DNA of 64,000 bases from Reyranella sp. (GTDB lineage Bacteria > Pseudomonadota > Alphaproteobacteria > Reyranellales > Reyranellaceae). The stretch is from positions 124,001-188,000 of the forward strand of contig NZ_SCVC01000032.1 in NCBI RefSeq assembly GCF_004297405.1, in the 5' to 3' direction. Positions 16,336-26,989 of this stretch are shown one piece after another (positions within the stretch are counted from its first letter, which is position 1; each line of letters starts with the position of its first letter). A program made the position numbers and the translations under genes. The notes beneath the pieces were generated by a model. That model was given only the letters and a program-made list of their open reading frames with translations, was not told the DNA's origin and did not search any database.

Positions 16336-17439
16336 ATGGAATGGCGCCCTATTTCTGCTGATTCGCACATCACAGAACCGCCCAATTGTTATATCGACCA
16401 CATCGACCCGGCCTGGCGCGAGAGGGCGCCGCGCATCATCCACAAGGAAGGCATGGGTGATATTTACATCGTCGACGGCATGAAAACGCCCGTGCCGATG
16501 GGACTTGTCGCAGCGGCTGGCGTGGAGCCCAAGGACATCCGGATCGGCGGTGCGAAATTCGACGATCTCCATCGCAGCGGCTGGGATCCCAGCACACGTA
16601 TTGCCGACCAGGAGCGCGACGGCGTTGCCGCCGAGATCATCTATCCAACGGTCGGCATGTTGATCTGCAACCATCCCGACTTCGATTACAAGAAAGCCTG
16701 CTTCGACGCCTACAACCGCTGGCTCCAGACCTATTGTGCGCATGCCCCCGATCGCCTGGTGGGGCTCGGCCAGACGGCAATGCGAACGGTCAAGGAAGGC
16801 ATCGCCGATCTGGAGCGCATCAAGGCGATGGGATTTCGCGGCGTCATGATGCCGGGCAACCCCGGTGAGCACGACTATGACCACGATGCCTACGATCCGT
16901 TCTGGGAGGCTGCTGTCGCGCTCGAGATGCCGCTGTCGTTCCACATCCTGACATCGAGCGGCGACAACTCGCTGGTGAAACCACGCGGCCCCAAGATCAA
17001 CGGCTTCCTCTCGATCATCCGCGGCTGCCAGGACATCATGGGAATGCTGGTCTACAGCGGAGTCTTCGAACGTCATCCTAAGCTGCGCGTGGTTTGCGTC
17101 GAGGCCGATGCCGGCTGGGCGCCACACTTCATGTATCGCATGGACCACGCCTACAAGCGGCACCGCTACTGGATGAAGGGCAAGGAACTGGCACGTCTGC
17201 CGTCGGAATATTTCCGCGACCACATCGCGCTCACCTTCCAGGACGATTGGACGGCGTTCCAGTTTGCCGATCACATGGCGCCCAACCAGCTCATGTGGGC
17301 GAACGACTTCCCGCACAGCGATTCGACTTGGCCGTGGAGTCAGGACGTCATTGCCGAGCAGACATCCCACCTGACGCCGGAGCTGAAGAAGCGGATTCTC
17401 CGGGACAACGTCGCTGAACTCTACAAGCTCACGGCATAA
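16336..17439 (+). CDS. Amidohydrolase family protein (amidohydrolase 2, ACMSD-like)
   Basis: A 367-residue TIM-barrel metal-dependent hydrolase or decarboxylase. Metal-site motifs visible: SADSHITEPP near the N-terminus, PLSFHIL in the middle and WANDFPHSDSTWP near the C-terminus. These match the amidohydrolase-2 family that includes decarboxylases such as ACMSD and uncharacterised catabolic hydrolases. A near-ideal ribosome-binding site (AGGAGGAA) precedes ATG 16336. It stands alone between tRNA-Thr and the OmpA lipoprotein; a hairpin follows at 17448. Substrate unknown. Confidence 0.88.
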   Translation: MEWRPISADSHITEPPNCYIDHIDPAWRERAPRIIHKEGMGDIYIVDGMKTPVPMGLVAAAGVEPKDIRIGGAKFDDLHRSGWDPSTRIADQERDGVAAEIIYPTVGMLICNHPDFDYKKACFDAYNRWLQTYCAHAPDRLVGLGQTAMRTVKEGIADLERIKAMGFRGVMMPGNPGEHDYDHDAYDPFWEAAVALEMPLSFHILTSSGDNSLVKPRGPKINGFLSIIRGCQDIMGMLVYSGVFERHPKLRVVCVEADAGWAPHFMYRMDHAYKRHRYWMKGKELARLPSEYFRDHIALTFQDDWTAFQFADHMAPNQLMWANDFPHSDSTWPWSQDVIAEQTSHLTPELKKRILRDNVAELYKLTA

Positions 17440-17447
17440 GATCCCTG

Positions 17448-17475
17448 CGCTCAAAACAACGTTGTGTTCTGAGCG
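17448..17475 (+). terminator. Hairpin after the amidohydrolase gene
   Basis: CGCTCA (17448-17453) pairs with TGAGCG (17470-17475), with extra A/T-rich pairing inside the loop region. It lies nine bases after the stop codon and is followed by an A/T-rich stretch without a clear T run, so termination is plausible but not certain. Confidence 0.45.
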
Positions 17476-17504
17476 TATGAAATTTCACTAAATGCGAACA
17501 AATA

Positions 17505-17580
17505 CCTGCAACAACGACTTGTAGTTGCAGGCACCATGCGCATCACCCATGATCTCCTTGGCTATCGTAGCCAAGGGGAG
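17505..17580 (+). promoter_or_regulatory. Two leader hairpins before the OmpA lipoprotein gene, one touching its ribosome-binding site
   Basis: Hairpin 1: CCTGCAAC (17505-17512) with GTTGCAGG (17524-17531). Hairpin 2: a 9-bp stem CCTTGGCTA (17556-17564) with TAGCCAAGG (17568-17576) and a 3-base loop. The right arm of hairpin 2 runs into the GGGGAGAAGG ribosome-binding region for ATG 17588, so the fold could limit translation. Confidence 0.5.
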
Positions 17581-17587
17581 AAGGACG

Positions 17588-18223
17588 ATGCTGAGAAAAC
17601 TGATGGCAGTTGCCACGGCTGCCTTCCTGCTGAGTGCCTGTGACGAGCCCCAGACTGCCACGACGGTGCCGCCGCCAGCGGCCGTCGCGCCGCCATCGTA
17701 CATGGTATTCTTCGATTGGGATCGCTCGAACCTGTCGGCGCAGGCATTGAATACGATCCAGCAAGCAGCCACGACCTACAAGTCGAGGTCGAGTGCACGC
17801 ATCACGGCAACCGGCCACACGGATACATCAGGTTCGGAGCAGTACAACATGGCGCTGTCGCTGCGCCGCGCCAACAGCGTGAAGGCTGCGTTGGTAAAGG
17901 AAGGTGTGCCGGCGGCGGCGATCTCCGTGGTCGGCCGTGGCGAACGGGGGCTGCTGGTGCAGACCGGTGACAATGTTCGCGAGCCGCAGAACCGCCGCGT
18001 CGAAATCGTCATCGACGGGCCGTCAATGGCGGCAAGCCCCATGGATGATGCCGCCTATTGCAGGGCGCTGGCTGCCAAGTGGCGTAGCTACGACCGCACG
18101 GACGCTTCTGGCCCGGGCCCGCAGGCGATCGCCAAGTGCGATGCCGGTGACTATGCGGCGGGTATTCCGACGCTGGTGAAGCTATTGACGGACGCCAGGG
18201 TTCCGCTGCCGCCGCGCGCCTGA
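17588..18223 (+). CDS. OmpA-family lipoprotein
   Basis: A 211-residue protein with a lipoprotein signal peptide ending in the lipobox LLSAC (Cys18), a Pro-rich linker, and an OmpA C-terminal peptidoglycan-binding domain at about residues 38-150: YMVFFDWDRSNLSAQA, ITATGHTDTSGSEQYNMALS and NRRVEIVI at its end. The C-terminal ~60 residues (DAAYCRALAAKWRSYDR...) form an extra domain with two cysteines. It is expected to anchor the outer membrane to peptidoglycan, like Pal but without Tol genes nearby. GGGGAGAAGG precedes the ATG. A strong terminator follows, so the unit is monocistronic. Confidence 0.88.
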   Translation: MLRKLMAVATAAFLLSACDEPQTATTVPPPAAVAPPSYMVFFDWDRSNLSAQALNTIQQAATTYKSRSSARITATGHTDTSGSEQYNMALSLRRANSVKAALVKEGVPAAAISVVGRGERGLLVQTGDNVREPQNRRVEIVIDGPSMAASPMDDAAYCRALAAKWRSYDRTDASGPGPQAIAKCDAGDYAAGIPTLVKLLTDARVPLPPRA

Positions 18224-18241
18224 ATTCGCCACGCATTCGAT

Positions 18242-18271
18242 AAAAGGCGGCCCTGGTGGCCGCCTTTTTTT
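18242..18271 (+). terminator. Rho-independent terminator
   Basis: Stem 18242-18252 (AAAAGGCGGCC) pairs perfectly with 18258-18268, loop CTGGT, ending in a run of seven T. It terminates the OmpA lipoprotein transcript. Confidence 0.92.
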
Positions 18272-18279
18272 GATGTGCA

Positions 18280-18648
18280 CTATTCTGCCTTGGAGGGCCG
18301 CGCGGGGAGCCGCGCCCAACGCTCGGGCTGCAGTTCGCGATACTCGATCCAGGGGCCGGTCTCGGCAAAGCCGGGATCGAGCCGGCCGACGTCGCTCACC
18401 CAGTAGCCGAGCGAGCGCCGGTTTTCGTCGAAGCGCCAGGTGCCGACGACGATCTCATCGGCGACATGCCCAGCGAGTCCGGGGCAGAAGAGCAGCAGGG
18501 GACCTTCGTCCTTCGGCGCGCTGGCCATCGGCTGCCACGTGGCGGCCAGGGCCTGCCGCAAGCGCTCGATTTCGGCCGCGGCCTGCCATCTCGCATCGCT
18601 TTCGTGTTCGTGGCATTGCGCCCGCAGCTCTTCGACGATGTCCTTCAT
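18280..18648 (-). CDS. Hypothetical protein with DUF551-like C-terminus
   Basis: A 122-residue protein. The N-terminal third is helical and polar (MKDIVEELRAQCHEHESDA). The rest, WQPMASAPKDEGPLLLF followed by GYWVSD and the ending ERWARLP, follows the W-x-P-M-x-S-A-P-K-D pattern seen in DUF551-like proteins, many of which are phage-associated. There are no phage genes around it here. The start at 18648 is preceded by GGGCGAAG. It lies 22 bases downstream of the MarR gene on the same strand and may be co-transcribed. Function unknown. Confidence 0.65.
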   Translation of the reverse strand: MKDIVEELRAQCHEHESDARWQAAAEIERLRQALAATWQPMASAPKDEGPLLLFCPGLAGHVADEIVVGTWRFDENRRSLGYWVSDVGRLDPGFAETGPWIEYRELQPERWARLPARPSKAE

Positions 18649-18670
18649 CTTCGCCCGATATCCCCGTTCA

Positions 18671-19129
18671 TCACGAAGCCTGCCGACTGTAGAGCCGACC
18701 AAGCAGATCGGCCAGCGTCGCCGCTTCCACCGAAGAGAGATGCCGGCCGACCGCATCCTCGATGGCGGCGGCATATACGGGCCACATCCGTTTCCGTATC
18801 GCTTTGCCTTCCCGGGTGATCGTCAGGACCTGGCCGCGGCCATCTTCCGCGCTTGCTGCGCGGGTGACATAGCCCGCTGCCGCCAGGCGATCGATCAGGC
18901 GCGAGAGATTGTATTGGGCGAAGAGCATCTCGCGCTGCAGTTCGAAGGGACGCAACCCGGCCGGCCCGGCGCGCTCCAGCTCGAGCAGGGCGTCGTACCA
19001 GGCAAGCGCAGGCAGCCCTGCCTCCTTGAGGCGCGCTTCGACGGTGGTTTGCGCGGCTCGATGGGCGCGCTCCAGGCGAGCCCAGGCGCGTACTACCGAC
19101 TCGGACGGCGAGGAGGAAGGGGGAGGCAT
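18671..19129 (-). CDS. MarR-family transcriptional regulator
   Basis: A 152-residue winged-helix regulator: dimerisation helices at both ends and a central wing region (LRPFELQREMLFAQYNLSRLIDRLAAAGYV, then DGRGQVLTITREGKAI). The conserved D-x-R wing motif is present (SAEDGRGQ). No ribosome-binding site is visible, and a TATAAT (19143-19138 on this strand) lies only eight bases before the ATG, so the mRNA is probably leaderless or nearly so. It diverges from a glutathione S-transferase gene; two matching palindromes lie between them. The likely role is repression of itself and the GST in response to an electrophile or phenolic ligand. Confidence 0.88.
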   Translation of the reverse strand: MPPPSSSPSESVVRAWARLERAHRAAQTTVEARLKEAGLPALAWYDALLELERAGPAGLRPFELQREMLFAQYNLSRLIDRLAAAGYVTRAASAEDGRGQVLTITREGKAIRKRMWPVYAAAIEDAVGRHLSSVEAATLADLLGRLYSRQAS

Positions 19130-19137
19130 GAGCACAG

Positions 19138-19207
19138 ATTATAGATAAATGCAGGTGCATCAACATTGACGGACGAAGATGTCGAACCTATTTAGATGCA
19201 ACTGCAT
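19138..19207. promoter_or_regulatory. Divergent marR/GST promoters with two ATGCA-NN-TGCAT operators
   Basis: Operator 1 is ATGCAGGTGCAT (19149-19160); operator 2 is ATGCAACTGCAT (19196-19207). Both are 12-bp inverted repeats with the same half-site, 47 bp centre to centre. For the GST, TTGACG (19166-19171), a 17-bp spacer and TATTTA (19189-19194) form a good sigma-70 promoter whose start would fall in operator 2. For marR, TATAAT is at 19143-19138 and operator 1 sits just upstream of it. Placement suits repression of both genes. Confidence 0.75.
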
Positions 19208-19223
19208 ATTTATGGAGACCGCC

Positions 19224-19877
19224 ATGCTGACCCTGGTTTCTTTCGATCTCTGTCCCTATGTGCAGCGTGCAGCGATTGCGCTCGCCGAGAAGGGCGTGCC
19301 GTTCGAGCGTCGTGACGTCGATCTCGACCTCAAGCCTGATTGGTTCAAGGCAATGTCGCCGCTGGGCATGGTACCGCTCCTGCAGGTCGGCAATGAGGTG
19401 CTGTTCGAAAGCACCGTCATCGTCGAGTACCTGGAAGATACCCAGGCGCCGCCACTGCATCCGGCCGACCCGCTGGCTCGCGCCCGCCATCGCGCCTGGA
19501 TGGAGGTCGGCTCCTCGATCCTTGCCGATATCTGGACGATCGAGACGACGCCCGATCGCGCGGCCTTCGACGCCAAGATCGTTGCGCTGCGCGACAAGTT
19601 CCAGCGCCTGGAAGCCGAGCTCGGTGACGGCCCCTATTTCGGCGGCCAGCATTTCGGCCTGGTCGACGCGGTGTTCGCGCCAGCCTTTCGCTACTTCGAC
19701 GTGTTCGATCGTTTCATCGATCTCGGCGTCTTCAATGGTCTTGCCAAAGTCCAGGTCTGGCGGCGAGCGCTGGCGGCGCGGCCCTCGGTGAAGAACGCTG
19801 TCGTCACTGACTATGAAGCGAGGCTGGAAGCCTTTCTGCGCAGCCAGTCGTCGTGGCTCGCGAGCCGGATGGGATGA
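19224..19877 (+). CDS. Glutathione S-transferase
   Basis: A 217-residue GST. The thioredoxin-like N-terminal domain (residues 1-~80) begins MLTLVSFDLCPYVQRAAIAL, with a C-P-Y active-site motif typical of omega/beta-type enzymes, then MVPLLQVGNEVLFESTVIVEYL, which supplies the cis-Pro and the Glu-Ser that bind glutathione. The C-terminal helical domain follows (DAVFAPAFRYFDVFDRF). It conjugates or reduces electrophiles in the cytoplasm. ATG 19224 is preceded by GGAG; upstream in-frame ATGs lie in the operator and promoter zone. It is divergently paired with a MarR regulator. Confidence 0.9.
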   Translation: MLTLVSFDLCPYVQRAAIALAEKGVPFERRDVDLDLKPDWFKAMSPLGMVPLLQVGNEVLFESTVIVEYLEDTQAPPLHPADPLARARHRAWMEVGSSILADIWTIETTPDRAAFDAKIVALRDKFQRLEAELGDGPYFGGQHFGLVDAVFAPAFRYFDVFDRFIDLGVFNGLAKVQVWRRALAARPSVKNAVVTDYEARLEAFLRSQSSWLASRMG

Positions 19878-19974
19878 GAGCGCGCTTTTTCCCCGAAGGC
19901 GGCTTGTGCTGGACGCCGCGCGGTGCCAGCATCTTCCTGATCACTGTATATCGTTGATGACCGAGGAGACGCCT

Positions 19975-20277
19975 ATGGAGGTGGATGGCCTTGTCACGGC
20001 GTTGGAACGGATCGAACACGCCGCCCGCGACTTCATGCATCCAGCCGGCAAGCCCGATGCGCCGACGGCACTCCTGCATGTCCTGACCGAATGCAGCCGG
20101 ACTCTCGGCCATCCCTATGGCATCGATCCCGGCCTGGATGACGTGCGCAACGAAGCGTCGCGTCACTGCGCAGCCGTGCAGGAAAATCTCGCAGCGGTGC
20201 TGGAGGAGGTCCGCCAGCTCCACCTTACGGTGAGTGAATTGCTGCCGTCACTGGTCCGGATCGCCGATCGCGAGTGA
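19975..20277 (+). CDS. Small hypothetical helical protein
   Basis: A 100-residue protein predicted to be largely helical (MEVDGLVTALERIEHAARDF; AVQENLAAVLEEVRQLHLTV). No family recognised and no cysteines in a motif. GAGGAGA precedes the ATG at 19975; an in-frame ATG at 19957 lacks such a site. It is 98 bases after the GST gene in the same direction and converges on the hemolysin III-like gene. Confidence 0.6.
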   Translation: MEVDGLVTALERIEHAARDFMHPAGKPDAPTALLHVLTECSRTLGHPYGIDPGLDDVRNEASRHCAAVQENLAAVLEEVRQLHLTVSELLPSLVRIADRE

Positions 20278-20281
20278 GCCG

Positions 20282-20929
20282 TCAGGCTTCCACGACAACG
20301 CCGACTACGGCCGCGTAGTGGACCGCTGCGGCGGCTAGCACGAAGCCGTGCCAGATCGCGTTGTGGTAGGGCAGGCGATGCCAGAGGTGAAACACGACCC
20401 CTGAGGAATAGAGGACGCCGCCGGCCGCCAGCAGGCTGAGAATGACGGGATCGAAGGCCGCCACGAACGGTCCGGCCGCCACGACGCCAATCCAGCCCAG
20501 AGCAAGATAAAGCCCGATCGAGACTGTCTCGATGCGGTCTGGCTTCAAGAGCTTGATCGCAATTCCCGCCGCCGCTACGGCCCAGATCACTGCCGTCAGA
20601 CCGATCGACCAGGCGCCTTTGAGACCGAGCAGGGTGAAGGGCGTATAGGTCCCGGCGATCATGGCGAAGATCGCGGCATGGTCGAAGCGGCGTAGCCAGT
20701 CCCGCCAGCGGCTGGTGTGAAACATGTTGTAGGCTGCCGAACAGCCCAGCATCGCGAGCAGGCCGATGGCGTAGATCAGGATCGGCGGCAGGTCATCCAG
20801 CCGCCGCATCACGGCGGCGATGACGATTATGGCTATGGCGCCGGTGACGCCGAGCGCGACGCCGACCAAGTGGACAATACGGTCTGCCGCGAGTTCGCGC
20901 GCAGCGAACTCACGAAGGCCTCCCGCCAC
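20282..20929 (-). CDS. Hemolysin III / PAQR-family membrane protein (TrhA-like)
   Basis: A 215-residue protein with seven predicted helices. PAQR-family motifs are visible: an N-terminal [11 protein letters not shown] helix, [31 protein letters not shown] (cut here: [10 protein letters not shown] and RRFDHAAIF) holding the conserved Ser, His and Asp of the metal site, and the C-terminal pair [18 protein letters not shown] with two more His. Bacterial members influence membrane energetics and fluidity; hydrolase activity is proposed from the zinc site. It starts eight bases after the stop of rpoD on the same strand and is likely read through from it. Confidence 0.88.
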   Translation of the reverse strand: MAGGLREFAARELAADRIVHLVGVALGVTGAIAIIVIAAVMRRLDDLPPILIYAIGLLAMLGCSAAYNMFHTSRWRDWLRRFDHAAIFAMIAGTYTPFTLLGLKGAWSIGLTAVIWAVAAAGIAIKLLKPDRIETVSIGLYLALGWIGVVAAGPFVAAFDPVILSLLAAGGVLYSSGVVFHLWHRLPYHNAIWHGFVLAAAAVHYAAVVGVVVEA

Positions 20930-20937
20930 GCCGATCC

Positions 20938-22983
<2,046 letters not shown>

Positions 22984-23158
22984 TACTAATCCTTGGATGC
23001 GACAAACAGATAGAACGGCCGGTCTGGCCGTGAATTTGGCTGCAAGAAGGGGAGGCGGGGAGGGCGACCCCGCAAAACTACCCTTCTACTATATGGGACT
23101 TAAGCGCAAGCAGCGATAGGGGGAAGTCCCTTATTCCGCCGCAAGCCAGCTATCCAGC

Positions 23159-25042
23159 CTAGCCTGGCCCGTGGTCTGCGCTTTCCCGTCGCATGCGGTC
23201 CAATATGGCCTGCAACCGCCGCAAATTCTCCTCACTCAGATCCTCCGCCAGGGCTTCCTCAGCCCGCTTCAGTTCCTCCGGATCGGCCGTGAGCTGGGTC
23301 AGGTGGCGGGCAGCTCGGCGCCATTGGTTGACCCAGCCGTCGGCATCGGCCGGATCGTCCCGGAAGACTTCCCGGGCCTTGGCCTGTGCCGTTTCGGCCA
23401 CGCGCCCCAACCCGGAACGCTTCAAATGATCCTCGATCAGCTGCGCTTCAAGGGGGAGGTCGCCGGCCACAGCTTCATCTGCTGCCGGATCGACGCCCGA
23501 CGGCACCAGCGACAGGGCATCGAGGAGGCCGCTGCGCAGGCGGGCCAGCTCCGGGCTGGCAATGGGCAGGTGGGCCAAGTCCTCCGCTAGGATGTGCAAC
23601 ATCGCCGGCCGTTCGATCAGGGCGCCCAGGAGTGCGCGCTCCTGGCGGGAACCGTCGAGGTCGCTACCCGAGCGCCGGGCGGCGGAGCCAGCGGCAAAGG
23701 GTGGTGGTGGTGGGTCGCCTGGGCGGCGGAAGGGCCGGCGCCCGCCTCCCGGCTGCCAGGCGGGAGCATCCGGCCGGCGCAGGCGGTTCAGCCGGCTGCG
23801 CATCTCGTTGCGATAAAAGTCCCGCACGACCGGGTCGGCGATCTCGGCGACCTGCTGCTCGACGGTGCGCTGCAAGCTGGCGCGGCGCTCGGGCGTGTCG
23901 ATCGGCTTGTTCTCTGTCGCCATGTCCCAGACGACATCGGAGAGCGGCCGCGCCAGATCGAGCACGCGACGCACCGCCTCGGGGCCGCGCGAGCGGATCA
24001 GGCTGTCGGGATCCTCGCCGGCCGGGAGCGCGAGAAAGCGCAGGCTCTTGCCAGCGCGCAGCAGCGGCAGTGCCCGCTCGGCGGCGCGGGCGGCGGCGCG
24101 ACGGCCGGCATTGTCGCCATCGAAGCAGAGGTAGGGCTCGTCGGCCAGTTTCCACAGCTCGCCGAGCTGGCCTTCGGTCAAGGCCGTGCCGAGTGGCGCC
24201 ACCGAACCCGTAAAGCCCGCGCCGTGCAGGGCGATCACGTCCATATAGCCTTCGGCCACGATGACCGGCTGATCCTTGGTGGCCGCTTCGCGTGCGCGGT
24301 CAAGGCAATAGAGGTTGGCGCCCTTGTGGAAGAGCGGAGTCTCCGGCGAATTGAGGTACTTGGGCTCGCCCGTCCCCATGACGCGACCACCGAAGGCGAT
24401 GGCGCGGCCACGGCGGTCGTTGATGACGAACATCACGCGGCCGCGGAAGCGGTCGTAAGGCTCGCGGTTATCGTCCGGTTGGATGGCAAGACCCGCTTCG
24501 ACGATCTTTTCGATCGGCACGTTCTCGCGCTTCAGCGCCGCGATCAGCCCGTCGCGCGAGTCCGGCGCAAAGCCCAGCCGGAAGTCGTCGATCGTCTGGT
24601 CGCTGAGGCCACGACCGCGCAGATAGTCGAGCCCGTGGCGTCCGACCGGTAGGCGCAGCTGTGTCTGGAACCAGCGTGCCGCCAGCTCGACGACCTGCTG
24701 CAGGGTTGCCGCCCGCTCGACCCGCTCGCGCTCAGCCGGTGTGGCGCGCGGCACCGGCATGCCGACCTCACGGGCCAGCTTCTCGACCGACTCAGGGAAG
24801 GAAAGACCTTCGGTCTTCATCACGAAGCCCACGGCATCGCCATGCGCGCCGCAGCCGAAGCAGTGGAAGAAGCCCTTCTTGTCGTTGACCGTGAAGGACG
24901 GCGTCTTCTCGTTGTGGAACGGGCAGAGGCCAGCATACTCCGACCCCGAGCGGCGCTTCAGCACGACCTTGCGTCCGACGATGTCGGACATGCTGAGGCG
25001 CGCGCGCAATTCATCGAGGAAGCCTGGAGGGAAGGCCATCAT
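23159..25042 (-). CDS. dnaG: DNA primase
   Basis: A 627-residue primase. The N-terminal CHC2 zinc ribbon uses Cys40, His43, Cys61 and Cys64 (LCPFHNEKTPSF; FFHCFGCGAHGDA). The catalytic core has DFRLGFAPD and the TOPRIM domain (VIVAEGYMDVIALHGAG; CFDGDNAGRRAAARA). A Pro/Gly-rich linker at about residues 425-465 precedes the DnaB-binding C-terminal domain. It makes RNA primers for replication forks. It starts at ATG 25042, with a second ATG directly after. rpoD follows downstream. Confidence 0.98.
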   Translation of the reverse strand: MMAFPPGFLDELRARLSMSDIVGRKVVLKRRSGSEYAGLCPFHNEKTPSFTVNDKKGFFHCFGCGAHGDAVGFVMKTEGLSFPESVEKLAREVGMPVPRATPAERERVERAATLQQVVELAARWFQTQLRLPVGRHGLDYLRGRGLSDQTIDDFRLGFAPDSRDGLIAALKRENVPIEKIVEAGLAIQPDDNREPYDRFRGRVMFVINDRRGRAIAFGGRVMGTGEPKYLNSPETPLFHKGANLYCLDRAREAATKDQPVIVAEGYMDVIALHGAGFTGSVAPLGTALTEGQLGELWKLADEPYLCFDGDNAGRRAAARAAERALPLLRAGKSLRFLALPAGEDPDSLIRSRGPEAVRRVLDLARPLSDVVWDMATENKPIDTPERRASLQRTVEQQVAEIADPVVRDFYRNEMRSRLNRLRRPDAPAWQPGGGRRPFRRPGDPPPPPFAAGSAARRSGSDLDGSRQERALLGALIERPAMLHILAEDLAHLPIASPELARLRSGLLDALSLVPSGVDPAADEAVAGDLPLEAQLIEDHLKRSGLGRVAETAQAKAREVFRDDPADADGWVNQWRRAARHLTQLTADPEELKRAEEALAEDLSEENLRRLQAILDRMRRESADHGPG

Positions 25043-25095
25043 CTAAGATGGCCCTCGGTCGGCGGCCGCGCCAGAAGGGATAACGGGGATCATTA

Positions 25096-25115
25096 CCGGG
25101 GCTGAGAAGCTCCGG
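25096..25115 (-). terminator. Hairpin downstream of the GatB/YqeY gene
   Basis: CCGGGGCT (25096-25103) pairs with AGCTCCGG (25108-25115), one wobble, four-base loop. It lies 12 bases after the stop of the YqeY-like gene, with no strong T run. Confidence 0.35.
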
Positions 25116-25126
25116 TTGTCGTCAGT

Positions 25127-25585
25127 TCAGCCGCCCAGCGCCTTTTTCACCGCAGCCGATGCCTTGGAGAAATCGATCTGGCCGGCATACTTGGCTTTGA
25201 GCTGGCCTACGACCTTGCCCATGTCCTTGATCGACGCGGCGCCGGTTGCCGCGATGGCTTCGCGGATGGCGGCCTCGACAGCGGCTTCGTCCATTTGCTG
25301 TGGCAGGAAGCGCTCGATGACAGTGATCTCGGCTTTTTCCTTGTCAGCCAGGTCGGCGCGGTTGCCCTTCTCGTACAGTGCGACCGATTCGTTGCGCTGT
25401 TTGATCATGCCCTGCAGCATCGACAGGATCCGGTCGTCGGCGACGCCCTCGCGGTTCGCCTCGGTGCGGGCGGCGATGTCCACTTCCTTGAGCTTGGCCA
25501 GGATCAGGCGAATCGTGCCCAGCGCCGCGGTGTCGCGGGCGCGCATGGCATCCTTCATCGCGTCGTTCAGCTTGTCGCGCAGCAT
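25127..25585 (-). CDS. GatB/YqeY domain-containing protein
   Basis: A 152-residue helical protein matching the YqeY family: MLRDKLNDAMKDAMRARD, LGTIRLILAKLKEVDIA, EITVIERFLPQQMDEAAVEA and the C-terminal DMGKVVGQLKAKYAGQID. This tail domain resembles the tRNA-binding end of GatB, the amidotransferase for Glu/Asp-tRNA; the free-standing form probably binds tRNA but its role is undefined. It lies directly upstream of dnaG and rpoD, as in many alphaproteobacteria, and diverges from carA. Confidence 0.92.
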   Translation of the reverse strand: MLRDKLNDAMKDAMRARDTAALGTIRLILAKLKEVDIAARTEANREGVADDRILSMLQGMIKQRNESVALYEKGNRADLADKEKAEITVIERFLPQQMDEAAVEAAIREAIAATGAASIKDMGKVVGQLKAKYAGQIDFSKASAAVKKALGG

Positions 25586-25699
25586 TGTTTCGGTTCCATT
25601 GGGTCGAAGAGCGGAAACTAATCGCCTGCGACGCTATTGGCAAAGCAAATAAGCTATTGAAAATGCTTGTGAATTAGCAGCAGGCCACACCTTGACCCT

Positions 25700-25735
25700 C
25701 TGCGACCGCTTGGTTACAACCCGCGCGGTTCGCAG
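25700..25735 (+). promoter_or_regulatory. carA leader hairpin
   Basis: In the 212-base yqeY-carA intergenic region, CTGCGACCGC (25700-25709) pairs with GCGG-T-TCGCAG (25725-25735, one bulged T), loop about 15 bases. It could be an mRNA leader structure of carAB or part of an operator; no T tract follows. Confidence 0.35.
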
Positions 25736-25797
25736 ACGCCAAGGCCACGGAGGGCCAAGGCGAAGCGCGAGCCCTCACGAACGGGCAAAAATTCATC

Positions 25798-26982
<1,185 letters not shown>

Positions 26983-26989
26983 AGACATC

